64,000 bases of DNA from Hymenobacter sedentarius (GCF_001507645.1 NZ_CP013909.1:186001-250000), one strand, 5' to 3'; counted from the first letter of the stretch, positions 16,367 to 25,202 are shown. The notes: generated from the letters alone by a model not told the origin. Translations and numbers: made by a program.

Positions 16367-16570
16367 ATGAAGCCCACCCCCATTTCCCAACGACCTGTGC
16401 TCCAAGCCGACCCCAAAATCGTGGCCAAGGTCCGGCGCGACGACAACAACGCGGCCCCCAACTTCTTCGGTACCCTGCGCGGCGAGCAGGACCAGGAGTA
16501 CCTGCTTCCGACTGCGGAGCTGCGGCAAACGTCCTGGCCGCAGGAGTTCGGCCGCCCCGGGCTCAGGTAG
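16367..16570 (+). CDS. Small hypothetical protein
   Basis: An ATG-started frame of 67 codons, hydrophilic, without signal peptide (MKPTPISQRPVLQADPKIVA, then DDNNAAPNFFGTLRGEQDQE). GC-rich hairpins, one followed by six Ts at about 16665, lie downstream and would fit the end of a transcript. No domain recognised. The frame could be chance in GC-rich DNA, so confidence is moderate to low. Confidence 0.4.
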   Translation: MKPTPISQRPVLQADPKIVAKVRRDDNNAAPNFFGTLRGEQDQEYLLPTAELRQTSWPQEFGRPGLR

Positions 16571-16962
16571 CCACCTCCCGCCCGCTCGGGGGCGCCGGGC
16601 TCTTCGCCTCCCGCATCTTTTCCGCCGTCCGCTGCTGGCCCCGCTAACGCGGGCCCGGGGCTCTTTTTTGTCTGCATGAACCCCTCCACCTTGGCGCGGC
16701 GCCCGGGCCCACAAGGTTTATGCCCTGCCTTAGTCAAGCACCCAGGGGCCGCCGCTGGCCGAAGCCTGCCAGAGCGGGCCGGGCAGCGGCACAACGAAGC
16801 CACGGCCAACGCCCAGGCCAACACCGCCGTGGAGTGCAGCACCAGCGCCAGGCGGTGCGCCCACCGGGTAGATGAAGCGCCCGCTTTCGGCGCCAGGTAC
16901 GCCACCGAAAAACCGGCTTGGCCCAATTATTCCGCTCATTTCTGTTCCTATTGTCTTTACTT
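16571..16962. other. Intergenic region with a GC-rich terminator-like hairpin
   Basis: About 390 nt. At 16636-16670 a GC-rich stem (gccccg with cggggc) precedes ctctttttt. Minus-strand open frames exist across 16700-16900, but two frames are equally open and none has a recognisable domain, so no gene is called. Confidence 0.45.
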
Positions 16963-17817
16963 ATGCCCACCCGCAACCACCTGCCCAAAGGTCGTCTGCT
17001 GCTCATCGGCGGCCACGAACAGCGCCAGGTACCCAACCCGGACGAAGCGCCCGAGGAGGCCCCCGATTTTATTCTCCAGCGCTTCGTCGACGAGCTGGCC
17101 GCCAAAAACACCGTCGTGGTGATTCCCACGGCGTCCGAAGAGCCCGCGGCCGCGGCCGAGGACTACGTTGAGCTCTTCGCCACCCTCGGCGTGAAGCACG
17201 TGCAAGTGCTCGACGTCCAGACCCGCGAGCAAGCCAACAGCCCCGCGGCCCTGGCCCTGCTCGACCGGGCCAACGGCGTCATGTTCACCGGCGGCGACCA
17301 GCTCCGGCTCACGGCCTTGTTGGGCGGCACGCAGTTTCTGCAGCGCCTGCGCGAGCGCTACCACAAGGAACACTTCGTCATTGCCGGCACCAGCGCCGGG
17401 GCCGCGGCCATGTCCACGGCCATGATTTACCAGGGCCGCAACGACGCGGGGTTCCGCAAAGACGAAATTCACTTATCGGCCGGCCTGCAGCTGCTGCCCG
17501 ACGTGGCCATCGACACTCACTTCGTCACGCGCGGCCGCATCGTGCGCATGGCACAGATTATTGCCGGCAACCCCGGCTGCCTGGGCATCGGACTCGAAGA
17601 AGACACCGCCGTGCTCGTGACCGACGGCCGCGAGCTGGAGGTGCTCGGCAACGGCGTTGTGGTGCTCGTCGACGGCCTCGACTGCACCGGCAACACCCTG
17701 CCGCAGGTTAAGCCCGGCGAGGTCTTCTCCATCCGCGACCTGAAGGTCCACTTGCTTTCACGCGGCGAGCGCTACTCCCTGCCGCAGTACCAGCACGCTG
17801 CTGCACTGGCCCACTAG
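16963..17817 (+). CDS. cphB: Cyanophycinase (peptidase family S51)
   Basis: This 284-residue protein starts at the ATG at 16963. Cyanophycinase cuts cyanophycin, a poly-Asp backbone with Arg side chains, into beta-Asp-Arg dipeptides. Landmarks: the N-terminal GRLLLIGGHEQ, VVVIPTASEEP, NGVMFTGGDQLRLT, and the nucleophile Ser in FVIAGTSAGAAAMS (about residue 144), then DTHFVTRGRIVRM and GIGLEEDTAVLV. No signal peptide, so it acts in the cytoplasm. The next gene follows after 47 nt on the same strand. No cyanophycin synthetase lies in the window, but an isoaspartyl peptidase that could use the dipeptides is at 48171-49103. Confidence 0.92.
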   Translation: MPTRNHLPKGRLLLIGGHEQRQVPNPDEAPEEAPDFILQRFVDELAAKNTVVVIPTASEEPAAAAEDYVELFATLGVKHVQVLDVQTREQANSPAALALLDRANGVMFTGGDQLRLTALLGGTQFLQRLRERYHKEHFVIAGTSAGAAAMSTAMIYQGRNDAGFRKDEIHLSAGLQLLPDVAIDTHFVTRGRIVRMAQIIAGNPGCLGIGLEEDTAVLVTDGRELEVLGNGVVVLVDGLDCTGNTLPQVKPGEVFSIRDLKVHLLSRGERYSLPQYQHAAALAH

Positions 17818-17864
17818 CTTCCGTCCGCTCGGCCCTCTTTTCGCTCTGCCCTATTCTATCGCTC

Positions 17865-18206
17865 ATGACCGAACTGGCCGCCGAAATCCACCGCGCCATC
17901 CAGGCGTACTGTGCCCAGGCCCGGGCGCTGCCGCTCACGGCCACGGATTTTTATGACTGGCTGGCAGCCCTCCCCCCGGACCGGCGGGCCGAGGTGAAGG
18001 CGCAGGGAATGCGGGCCAGCAAAGCCGAGCCCGAATTCCTCAGCTTTTGCCTCGAATGGCGCGGCTACACCCTCTGGAATTTCATGGCCGGGCACCTATC
18101 CCTGGAGGCGTTCGACCATTGGGTTGCGTCGGGCCAAAGCGCAGGGAAGTTGCCCCGCCGACAACCAGCTGCCTCCGGAAACACCACGCCCCACCCGCGG
18201 GCCTGA
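17865..18206 (+). CDS. Hypothetical protein
   Basis: This 113-residue protein has no signal peptide, with an alpha-helical body (MTELAAEIHRAIQAYCAQA, DFYDWLAALPPDRRAEVKAQ) and an aromatic-rich middle (FCLEWRGYTLWNFMAGHLS). It follows cyanophycinase by 47 nt and may be co-transcribed. No domain recognised. Confidence 0.65.
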   Translation: MTELAAEIHRAIQAYCAQARALPLTATDFYDWLAALPPDRRAEVKAQGMRASKAEPEFLSFCLEWRGYTLWNFMAGHLSLEAFDHWVASGQSAGKLPRRQPAASGNTTPHPRA

Positions 18207-18325
18207 GCCTAGCCGCTTCCGCATCGGCTTTCTAAAGGCCGAACGCCCTTATAACCCTTACTAAACGGTTCGCGAGTTGCCCGTTTTTTTAATTACCACC
18301 CATTTTTCAAACCAAAACCCACCCC

Positions 18326-18577
18326 ATGAAAAAGACCACCACCCTCCTCGGCCTGTTTGCCCTCACCGCAACCCTAGCCGTGAACACCCCGGCCCGGGCT
18401 CAATCTGCCGACGCCACCACCAACACCACCAAAACCACCACCACGCGCGATAACGACGACGAGGACCACAGCAAGTGGGGCCTGCTCGGCCTGCTTGGTC
18501 TGTTGGGCTTGCTCGGCCGTCGGAAAACCACCGAGGTGCACCGCACCGCCGCCGCAGTGCCCAATCATAACCGCTAG
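18326..18577 (+). CDS. Small exported protein with WGLLGLLGLLG segment
   Basis: This 83-residue protein has a signal peptide (KKTTTLLGLFALTATLAVNT, then PARAQ), a Thr/Asp-rich spacer (TTTTRDNDDEDHSK) and a short hydrophobic block WGLLGLLGLLGLLG directly before basic residues GRRK. This resembles the WGxxGxxG-type small proteins whose C-terminal signal-like segment (hydrophobic block plus Arg/Lys) may hold them at the membrane or send them to a sorting system. No enzymatic domain. Function unknown. Confidence 0.75.
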   Translation: MKKTTTLLGLFALTATLAVNTPARAQSADATTNTTKTTTTRDNDDEDHSKWGLLGLLGLLGLLGRRKTTEVHRTAAAVPNHNR

Positions 18578-18631
18578 CCGGCCGAGCACCGCGCCGCAGC
18601 CCGCTTGGCAGGAGGCAGCGCAAAACCCCGC

Positions 18632-18681
18632 AAGCCGTGAGCAGGCGCCAGCCCAGGCTGTCGTTCGCTCACGGCTTTTTG
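18632..18681 (+). terminator. Rho-independent terminator
   Basis: An 11-bp stem (aagccgtgagc, 18632-18642, with 18667-18677) is followed by a T-run at 18676-18680. It lies 55 nt after the stop of the small WGLLG protein. Confidence 0.85.
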
Positions 18682-18733
18682 TTGACTCTTAGGTTCTTAA
18701 CACCTACTTCGCTGTTGCACAAGCAGCCCCTGC

Positions 18734-19288
18734 ATGAACCCACGCCCCACCCCACCGACCCCTGCCCCCGCTATGGCCCGCATTGTCGAGCGCAACATCG
18801 CGGAGCTCCTCAAGCGGCGGCAGGCCGAAGAAGCCCGCCGCACCTGGCAGGAGCGCCTGGCCGATGCCGTTACCACCTTTGCGGACAGCCTGGCGTTTGT
18901 GTTCATTCACCTGGCGTTGTTCGGCGGCTGGCTAATCTGGAATGCCGGCTGGCTTGGGCTGAAACCCTTCGACCCCAGCTTCGTGGTGCTGGCCATGTTT
19001 GCCTCGGTCGAGGCCATCTTTCTCTCGACGTTCGTGCTCATCAGCCAAAACCGCATGTCGGCCCAGGCCGACAAACGCGCCGAGCTCAACCTGCAGGTGA
19101 GCCTGCTGGGCGAGCACGAAATCACGCGCCTCGTCGCGCTGGTGGCAGAAATGGCCAAAAAGCTCGGCATCGCAGAAGGCCACGACCCGGAGCTAGCGGA
19201 GCTCGCGCAAGACGTGAAGCCCGAGCAGGTGCTCGACACCATCGAACACCACGAGCAGCGTAGTTCTCCGGCTTCGCCAACGGCATAG
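18734..19288 (+). CDS. DUF1003 family membrane protein
   Basis: This 184-residue protein has two adjacent transmembrane segments at about residues 52-105 (FADSLAFVFIHLALFGGWLI; FVVLAMFASVEAIFLSTFVL), then SQNRMSAQADKRAELNLQVS, the DUF1003 signature. A helical C-terminal part follows (EHEITRLVALVAEMAKKLGI). DUF1003 proteins are small inner-membrane proteins of unknown function. The ATG at codon 14 is an alternative start. A single gene, between a terminator and the operator region at 19351. Confidence 0.9.
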   Translation: MNPRPTPPTPAPAMARIVERNIAELLKRRQAEEARRTWQERLADAVTTFADSLAFVFIHLALFGGWLIWNAGWLGLKPFDPSFVVLAMFASVEAIFLSTFVLISQNRMSAQADKRAELNLQVSLLGEHEITRLVALVAEMAKKLGIAEGHDPELAELAQDVKPEQVLDTIEHHEQRSSPASPTA

Positions 19289-19350
19289 CCCAGCAGCTCC
19301 TGCAAGCCAAAGCGACTTGAGTTGGAAACAAGCGACCCTAAAATTTTACC

Positions 19351-19366
19351 TACGAAGAAATTCGTA
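19351..19366. promoter_or_regulatory. Operator-like palindrome 1 (TACGAA-N4-TTCGTA)
   Basis: A perfect 6+6 dyad with a 4-nt spacer (gaaa). A second copy with the same half-sites lies 56 bp downstream, with a promoter element between the two. Confidence 0.65.
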
Positions 19367-19396
19367 AACCGTGGTGGCCCGGTGGATTCCCTCACT

Positions 19397-19404
19397 TACA
19401 TTTG
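19397..19404 (+). promoter_or_regulatory. Bacteroidota -7 promoter box (TAnnTTTG)
   Basis: tacatttg is a full match to TAnnTTTG. It lies between the two palindromes, so transcription would start at about 19411, inside palindrome 2. A clear -33 box was not found, which fits a promoter that depends on an additional factor or is weak. Confidence 0.55.
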
Positions 19405-19406
19405 GT

Positions 19407-19422
19407 TACGAATCTTTTCGTA
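19407..19422. promoter_or_regulatory. Operator-like palindrome 2 (TACGAA-N4-TTCGTA)
   Basis: Identical half-sites to palindrome 1, with spacer tctt. Its place over the expected transcription start suggests repression by a dimeric regulator. BlaI/MecI-type repressors bind dyads of this size, but no regulator gene lies in the window, so the binding protein is unknown. Confidence 0.65.
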
Positions 19423-19437
19423 CTAACTACGTGTAGT

Positions 19438-19674
19438 CGCATAAGGCAGGAAGCCGCGCCCGAGCCAGTAGATGCCCGGTATCCGCAGCCTCAGCAGCCG
19501 CACCTGAATATTGACTATGCGGCGTTCGTTCGGGAGTTGAAGCAAGACGAATTGCTGGCCGCCGATGCTACAAGCTTCCGATTTGAGCTGACCACGGATG
19601 GTACGGTGGTGGATGGCCCAGCCCGAAGCCAAAGCCGGTCACTGAATAAACCCTCACCTTTTCTTTTCTGCTGA
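19438..19674 (+). pseudogene. Possible remnant of an M56 (BlaR1-type) peptidase C-terminus
   Basis: The frame that runs into the TonB receptor start encodes HLNIDYAAFVRELKQDELLA and then TSFRFELTTDGTVVDG. This recalls, from memory, the periplasmic C-terminal region of BlaR1-like M56 peptidases of Cytophagales. The frame has no proper start of its own (only a TTG within the promoter region) and is far too short for the family. With the operator pair just upstream, it looks like what is left after an internal deletion of a blaI-M56 type locus. Its last base overlaps the receptor's ATG. The identification is tentative. Confidence 0.3.
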
Positions 19675-22121
19675 TGAACTGCTCGATACTTTCCCCACTC
19701 GGGCGCGGCCTGGCACTGCTCTGGCTGGCCGCTGCGCCGGGCTGGGCCCAGGCCCAAACGCCCGCCGCCGTGCGCGGCACCGTGGCTACCCCGACGGGGT
19801 CGCCCGTGGAATTTGCCACCCTCACGCTGCACCGGGCGGCCGATTCGGTAGTGGTCAAAACCGAGTTCAGCGATGTAAAAGGAGCGTTTCAGTTCGACGC
19901 CGTGCCCCTGGGGCGCTATCTCTTATCAGCAGCTCAGGTGGGGTTTGTGCGCTACTGGGCGGGGCCGCTGGAGGTGCCGGCTGGTGGGCTCACGCTGCCA
20001 GCTTTCGCCTTGCAAACCAGTGAGGGCACCAAGCTCAAGGAAGTGGTGGTAGTGGGCCAGAAGCCGCTGTTTGAGCGCGAAGCCGACCGCACGGTGGTGA
20101 ACGTGGAAGGCTCGACGCTGGCCGCCGGCAACACTACGCTGGACGTGCTGGCCCGCGCCCCGGGCGTATCCGTGACTAACGACAACCTGGCCCTGCGCGG
20201 CAAGCAGGGGCTGCTGGTGATGATAGACGGCAAGCGCCAGCCCATGTCGGGCTCAGAGCTGGCCGACTACCTGCGCGCCCTGCCCGCCGAGCAGGTGCGC
20301 AGTATTGAGTTGATTACCAACCCACCGGCCAAGTACGACGCCCAAGGCGGCGCCGGCATCATCGCCATCAACCTCAAAAAAGACCAGCGCCAGGGCACCA
20401 ACGGCACCGCCAACCTGGGCTACGGCCGCGGGGTGCACGGCCGCTTCACCACGGGCCTGAACGCCAACTACCGCCATCAAAAGGTAAACCTGTTTGGCAG
20501 CTACAATTACTCGGACCGGCGCACGTACTCCAACCTCACCATCCACCGCGACTTCTTCGAACAAGCCCAACCCACCGGCACCACCGACCAGGTGAGCTAC
20601 AACCGGCTGCAAAACCAGGCCCATAACTTTCGAGGGGGCCTCGACTATGCCCTGAGCGAGCGCACGGTGCTGGGCGCGGCCGTGAGCGGGCTGCGGCGCA
20701 CGGGCAACAACGTGGGCACCAACGCCACCCAGGTATACGGCCCCGACGGAGCACTGCGCACGGCTTCCCATTCTGAGTCGTTCCGCACCGTGACCACGCC
20801 CAACTTTACCAGCAACGTCAACTTCCGGCACACCTTTCCGGCCGATTCAGGTGGCAGCCGCGAACTGTCGGGCGATGTGAATTACGCCACGTACCACACC
20901 CGCCGGCAGCAGGGCCTGGCCACGGTGCTCGACGGCCCGGCGCTCGCCCCTAACATCCTGGTGGGCGACCAGACCGGCCTGCTCACCATCCAGTCGGCCA
21001 AGGCCGACTACCTGTGGCCCCTCACCCACCAGCGCCGGCTGGAAATGGGCGCCAAGGCCAGCCACGTGGCTTCCGACAACGACGTGCTGTTTAACCGCAC
21101 CGCGAACGGCCAAACCAGCGTCGACCTCACCCAAACCAACCGGTTTCGGTACGACGAACGGATTCAAGCCGCCTACGCAACCTTTGCCCAAACCTGGCCC
21201 AAAACCAAGCTGCAGCTGGGCTTGCGGGCCGAGCAAACCCTGGCCACTGGCCGGCAGGACGTGGGCAACGAGGGCTTCGACCGCCGCTACGCCCAGCTCT
21301 TTCCGAGCGGCAGCCTCACGCGCACGCTTTCCGACCGGCACACGCTGGCCTTCTCGCTCAGCCGCCGCATCGACCGGCCCAGCTACGGCCAGCTCAACCC
21401 CTTCCGCATTTACCTCGACGCCACCACCTACGGCTCGGGCAATACCGACCTGGTGCCGCAAACCAGCTACAACCTGGAACTGACGCACACCTTCCGCCAG
21501 AAATTCAGTTCCGGCTTGAGCTACAGCAACACCCGCCACCCCATCATCGAGGTAGTGCAGCCCGAGTCGGCCACCAGCCGGCTCATCGTGTCCCGGCCCG
21601 TGAACCTGGCCACGCAGCACTACTTCGCCCTGACCCTGACGGCGCCGCTGGAGCCGGTGAAAGGCTGGACCGTGTACAACAACGCCGTGCTGTACTACTC
21701 GCAGTTTGTAGGTGACCTGGCCGGCACAGCCCTCAATCGGGGCCGGCTCGCCTTCAACCTGAGCAGCACCAGCACCGTGGCCCTGCCCCGCGCTTGGACC
21801 CTGGACGTAAACGCCACCTACCAGTCGCGCGAGCAGTACGGCTTCATCAACGCCCGCCCCTTGGGCCAGCTCACGCTGGGCGCCCAAAAAAGCCTGTGGG
21901 ACCGCAAAGCCACCCTCAAGTTCAACGTAACCGATGTGCTCTACACCAACATCGAAGGCGGTACCTCGGCCTACAACAACTACGTCGAGCGGTTCCGGCA
22001 GCCCGGCGATTCGCGAGTGGCCACGCTCACGCTCACCTACCGCTTCGGCAACGACAAGCTGGCCCCCGCCCGCCGGCGCGCCGACGGCGCCGAGGACGAA
22101 AAACGCCGCGCTGGGGGCTGA
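19674..22121 (+). CDS. TonB-dependent outer-membrane receptor, OMP beta-barrel family
   Basis: At 815 residues, it has a signal peptide (about 1-27), then a carboxypeptidase-regulatory-like domain (about 28-110: VRGTVATPTGSPVEFATLTL, FDAVPLGRYLLSA), a plug domain (about 125-235: LDVLARAPGVSVTNDNLALR, IELITNPPAKYDAQGGAGII) and a long beta-barrel. The barrel ends in LTLTYRFGNDK followed by a charged tail (RRRADGAEDEKRRAGG) that seems typical of this subfamily. It probably imports a substrate using TonB energy, but there is no SusD-like partner beside it. It lies behind twin operator-like sites at 19351-19422. The disrupted gene at 52385-55812 belongs to the same broad family. Confidence 0.92.
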   Translation: MNCSILSPLGRGLALLWLAAAPGWAQAQTPAAVRGTVATPTGSPVEFATLTLHRAADSVVVKTEFSDVKGAFQFDAVPLGRYLLSAAQVGFVRYWAGPLEVPAGGLTLPAFALQTSEGTKLKEVVVVGQKPLFEREADRTVVNVEGSTLAAGNTTLDVLARAPGVSVTNDNLALRGKQGLLVMIDGKRQPMSGSELADYLRALPAEQVRSIELITNPPAKYDAQGGAGIIAINLKKDQRQGTNGTANLGYGRGVHGRFTTGLNANYRHQKVNLFGSYNYSDRRTYSNLTIHRDFFEQAQPTGTTDQVSYNRLQNQAHNFRGGLDYALSERTVLGAAVSGLRRTGNNVGTNATQVYGPDGALRTASHSESFRTVTTPNFTSNVNFRHTFPADSGGSRELSGDVNYATYHTRRQQGLATVLDGPALAPNILVGDQTGLLTIQSAKADYLWPLTHQRRLEMGAKASHVASDNDVLFNRTANGQTSVDLTQTNRFRYDERIQAAYATFAQTWPKTKLQLGLRAEQTLATGRQDVGNEGFDRRYAQLFPSGSLTRTLSDRHTLAFSLSRRIDRPSYGQLNPFRIYLDATTYGSGNTDLVPQTSYNLELTHTFRQKFSSGLSYSNTRHPIIEVVQPESATSRLIVSRPVNLATQHYFALTLTAPLEPVKGWTVYNNAVLYYSQFVGDLAGTALNRGRLAFNLSSTSTVALPRAWTLDVNATYQSREQYGFINARPLGQLTLGAQKSLWDRKATLKFNVTDVLYTNIEGGTSAYNNYVERFRQPGDSRVATLTLTYRFGNDKLAPARRRADGAEDEKRRAGG

Positions 22122-22200
22122 TAACCCGCAAGGCATGGGACAAATTTTTAAGAAGCGGATAAAGTGGTGCGGACCGCCTTCCCTTACAGCCTACTACCCT

Positions 22201-22228
22201 GCTGTGTCGGTCATTACGGTGACACAGC
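22201..22228 (+). terminator. Possible terminator hairpin
   Basis: An 8-bp stem (gctgtgtc with gacacagc) lies 80 nt after the receptor stop and is followed by a pyrimidine-rich stretch (cagcttttcccacttctt), not by a clean T-run. Confidence 0.4.
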
Positions 22229-22328
22229 CAGCTTTTCCCACTTCTTAATAGTGGATTCGTAAAAATTCCGGCTGTTTCCCTGAAGTCAATTGACCCCCGT
22301 GTTCCGGTAGTTTCAGAAGCGGCAGTCC

Positions 22329-24143
22329 TTACTTGGTGCGCAACACCACCACGCCCATGGCGGGCACCGTGACCTTAGTGGCTGCCGCCCGCGTGAAGGC
22401 GTCCTGGTATTGGTGCCCAGCGAGCAGTGCGTGGGTGAACGCAGCCGGCTTGCTGCCGCGGTTGAGGACCACCAGCACGTCTTCTTTGCCCAGCGTGCGG
22501 CGGAAGGCGTACAGCTGCCGGGCATCGTCGGTGGCTACCGTGGTGAAGGTGCCCCGCTGGATGGCCGCAGAGCGCCGGCGCAAGGCAATAAACTTCTGGT
22601 ACCACGCAAACAAGTCCTTGTTGAACTGCACCGCGTCGGGGGCGTGGGTGGTTTGGTCGGGGTTGGCCGTTTCGGGCTCGTATTGCTTGTCGGCCCACAC
22701 CATGGGCTTGCGGCAATCGGGGTCGTTGGGGCCCCACGTACCGGCTTCGTCGCCGTAGAAAATCATCGGCGAGCCCAGGTACAGCATCTGGAAGGCGGCA
22801 ATCAGCTTTTGCTTTTGCAGCTGGGCCGCGGTGGGCTTGCGGGCATTGTAGGTCTTGTTGTTGCTCTTCTGGCTCCAGTTGAAGTAGGGTCCCCAGTCGC
22901 CCATTTTTTTGCCGTCGGGGTTGGCCACCGCGCTGCCGATGCGGGTAGCGTCGTGGCTGTCTACCAGGTTTTGCATGTTCAGGGCCACGCCCGGGCCAAA
23001 GGCTTCGCGCAGCTGCTTGAGGCGGGCGTCGAAGGCCGTGACGGTGGCGGCGGTGGCGTCCTGCACGAAAAAGTCGTGCACGGCGAAGGCGAAGTTGTAG
23101 TTCATGGTAGCGTCGAACTCGTCGCCGCTCAGGTAGGGCTTGGTTTTCTCTATTGGGAACACCAGCTCGGCCGTCATGTAGGCCTGGGGGTTGATGCTGC
23201 GCACATGCTGGCGCCAGCTTTTCCAGAACGGGTGCCCCACGTCGTAGGCCACGTCCAGGCGCCAGCCGTCGATGCCGTGGGCTGCGCCTTTGTTCATGGG
23301 GTTCATCCAGCGCCGGGTGGCGTTGAAAATATATTGCTTGGGCCCGGCCACAATGCCAGTTTCGTCTTCTTTTAGCTCGGGCAGGGTCTTCACCCCAAAC
23401 CAACCGTTGTACTCAAAGGCGGTGCCTTTGGCGGCATCGCGCCAGCTCTTCACCATAAACCAGTCGGCGTAGGGCGAGGCTTGTTGGTTTTTCACGACGT
23501 CCTGAAAGGCAAAGCTTTTTGCCCCCAGGTGGTTGAACACGCCGTCGAAGATGAGGTGCATTTTGCGCTTATGCACTTCCTCGATGAGCTTGAGCACCAG
23601 CAAATCGGCCTTGGTCCACACCCAGGTTTCGGCCTTGAGCGGGTTTTCGGTGACCATGAGCTTCTTATCGCCTTCCGGGTCGGGCCCAAACGTGGGGTCG
23701 ACGTGGTGGTAGCACAGGGCATCGTACTTGTGCGAGGAAGGCGACCAAAACACCGGCGTGAGGTACAGCGCATTCACGCCCAATGACTGCAGGTAGTCGA
23801 GCTTATTGAGGATGCCCTGCAAGTCGCCCCCGTAGCGGCGGCGCTGAATGTTGTAATAGATGTCTTTGCCGTTTTTCTGCTCGTAGGGCTGCAGCTTGTA
23901 CCAGTCGCTGCCCCAAGGATGAATCTGGAACGCCGAGGAGTCGTCAAACGGATAGGCGCCGTTCTGGTCGGTCACCTTCGGGTCGTTGCGCGGGTCGCCG
24001 TTGCTGAAACGCTCCGGAAATATTTGGTACCAGACCACTCCTTTGCTCCAATCCGGGGTGAAATCGGCTTGCGCCCGGCCCGGCAGGACCGAGGCCAGTA
24101 GCAACAGCACAGCCAGCAGCGCAGTGGAGAAAGGATTCTTCAT
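22329..24143 (-). CDS. Exported GH13 alpha-amylase family enzyme (SusA/neopullulanase-like)
   Basis: This 604-residue protein has a signal peptide (FSTALLAVLLLLASVLPGRA). A (beta/alpha)8 catalytic domain holds the GH13 blocks: LIFDGVFNHLG (region I), GWRLDVAYDV with the Asp nucleophile (about residue 296), the general acid Glu in AELVFP (about 325) and NLVDSHDATRIGS with the transition-state Asp (about 397). KGVVWYQIFPERFSNGDP is typical of the cyclodextrinase/neopullulanase branch. A beta-sandwich C-domain follows. Expected to cut alpha-1,4 (and perhaps alpha-1,6) bonds of malto-oligosaccharides outside the cytoplasm. No SusC/SusD genes flank it; a GH97 enzyme that could complete glucose release is at 59114-61267. 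Confidence 0.93.
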   Translation of the reverse strand: MKNPFSTALLAVLLLLASVLPGRAQADFTPDWSKGVVWYQIFPERFSNGDPRNDPKVTDQNGAYPFDDSSAFQIHPWGSDWYKLQPYEQKNGKDIYYNIQRRRYGGDLQGILNKLDYLQSLGVNALYLTPVFWSPSSHKYDALCYHHVDPTFGPDPEGDKKLMVTENPLKAETWVWTKADLLVLKLIEEVHKRKMHLIFDGVFNHLGAKSFAFQDVVKNQQASPYADWFMVKSWRDAAKGTAFEYNGWFGVKTLPELKEDETGIVAGPKQYIFNATRRWMNPMNKGAAHGIDGWRLDVAYDVGHPFWKSWRQHVRSINPQAYMTAELVFPIEKTKPYLSGDEFDATMNYNFAFAVHDFFVQDATAATVTAFDARLKQLREAFGPGVALNMQNLVDSHDATRIGSAVANPDGKKMGDWGPYFNWSQKSNNKTYNARKPTAAQLQKQKLIAAFQMLYLGSPMIFYGDEAGTWGPNDPDCRKPMVWADKQYEPETANPDQTTHAPDAVQFNKDLFAWYQKFIALRRRSAAIQRGTFTTVATDDARQLYAFRRTLGKEDVLVVLNRGSKPAAFTHALLAGHQYQDAFTRAAATKVTVPAMGVVVLRTK

Positions 24144-24590
24144 GGGTTGAGGGTCTGATAGCCGGGGAAAAGCAGCGCCTGTGGGGACGCAAACCTACGC
24201 GCAGAAGGATTGATTGGCTAACCTGCGAGCGACGCGCACCAGTGCTCCAGCGGCAGATTACGGCGCCGGTGCAGCAGAAGCAACAGCGTGGGAAGGGGTG
24301 AGCAAAACTCTTTACACTGGCCCTTTCAGCAAAGGAGCGAGTTTGCTTAGCGCAACTTGAGCCCATAAATCCACGCGGCACAGCAGCCATTGATATTCCG
24401 AAATACAGGGCTTTGTAACGCGATATCGCCGACTTATATATTTGCATATGCTATGAATATGCTGGGAAACAGCGGTCTTGCATCCTGCTGCCAACATTAT
24501 CCATTAAGCAATACCTGAGCCTCTTACACGGGCTGCGCAACCACCGGTCATTAGTAAAACACAAACAACAAACCCCCAATTTCTTTCAAC
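24144..24590. other. Divergent intergenic region
   Basis: About 450 nt between the GH13 gene (minus) and an outer-membrane-like gene (plus). The right half turns AT-rich and contains the strong promoter described separately. No RNA gene or credible protein frame was seen. Confidence 0.5.
24412..24444 (+). promoter_or_regulatory. Bacteroidota-type promoter (TTTG-N21-TATATTTG)
   Basis: A TTTG -33 box (24412-24415) and a full TAnnTTTG -7 box (24437-24444) are 21 nt apart. It should drive the gene at 24591 with a leader of about 140 nt. Confidence 0.7.
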
Positions 24591-25202
24591 ATGGCAGCTT
24601 TGAGAAGCCTGGTTTTATTTGCTTCGCTAGCAATTATTCCGTTCAATAAAGGCTTCGCGCAAGAGGCGAATAAAGGCAGCGGGCAGGAGGCAGAAAAGAA
24701 AGCACCCCCGGTGCGTTTGTTGGTCGGCGGCGCCTTGGAGCTGGGTGGCGACCGGGTAGCCGAAGTGTATTTTACCAACGGAAATACCCAATCGGTAAAC
24801 GCCGGGCAGGGCATTTCCATCGCCGTAGGCGGGGAGTTTCAGGTTCCGAAAGTGGAGAAGCTGCGCTTGCGCGGAACCGTGGGCTACAAGTACGTGACCA
24901 CCGCAGCCGATAACGCCCATATCCGTTTGACCCGGGTGCCCATCCTGTTAACGGCCAACTGGATGTTTACCGATAAGCTCCGTGTGGGGGCCGGCCTGGC
25001 CATGCACCGCGGCATTCAATTCAATACCGATGGACTTGGGGAAGACGTCTCCTTCCAAAGCGCCAGTGGGCCGACGTTCGAAATAGCATACCGGGGCGTC
25101 GGCCTCATGTACACGGCGATGTCGTACACCGACCAGTATCGCAAAACGTATTCGGCAAATGCGATAGGCATCACGTTCAGCGCAACCATACCCCGTCACT
25201 GA
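24591..25202 (+). CDS. Probable outer-membrane beta-barrel protein
   Basis: This 203-residue protein has a signal peptide (LRSLVLFASLAIIPFNKGFA). After a charged linker, alternating amphipathic strands of about 8-12 residues run to the end (VRLLVGGALELGG, GISIAVGGEFQVP, LRLRGTVGYKYVTT, RVPILLTANWMFT, LRVGAGLAMHRGI, AIGITFSATIP), as in small eight-stranded barrels. No family recognised with certainty. Driven by the promoter at 24412-24444. Confidence 0.65.
   Translation: MAALRSLVLFASLAIIPFNKGFAQEANKGSGQEAEKKAPPVRLLVGGALELGGDRVAEVYFTNGNTQSVNAGQGISIAVGGEFQVPKVEKLRLRGTVGYKYVTTAADNAHIRLTRVPILLTANWMFTDKLRVGAGLAMHRGIQFNTDGLGEDVSFQSASGPTFEIAYRGVGLMYTAMSYTDQYRKTYSANAIGITFSATIPRH

Noticed and set aside
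16351-16926. Minus-strand frame with a hydrophobic stretch (LALVLHSTAVLAWALAVASL)
   Set aside because: Two overlapping minus-strand frames are equally open, the rest of the product is basic and Cys/Pro-rich, and no start or domain is convincing.
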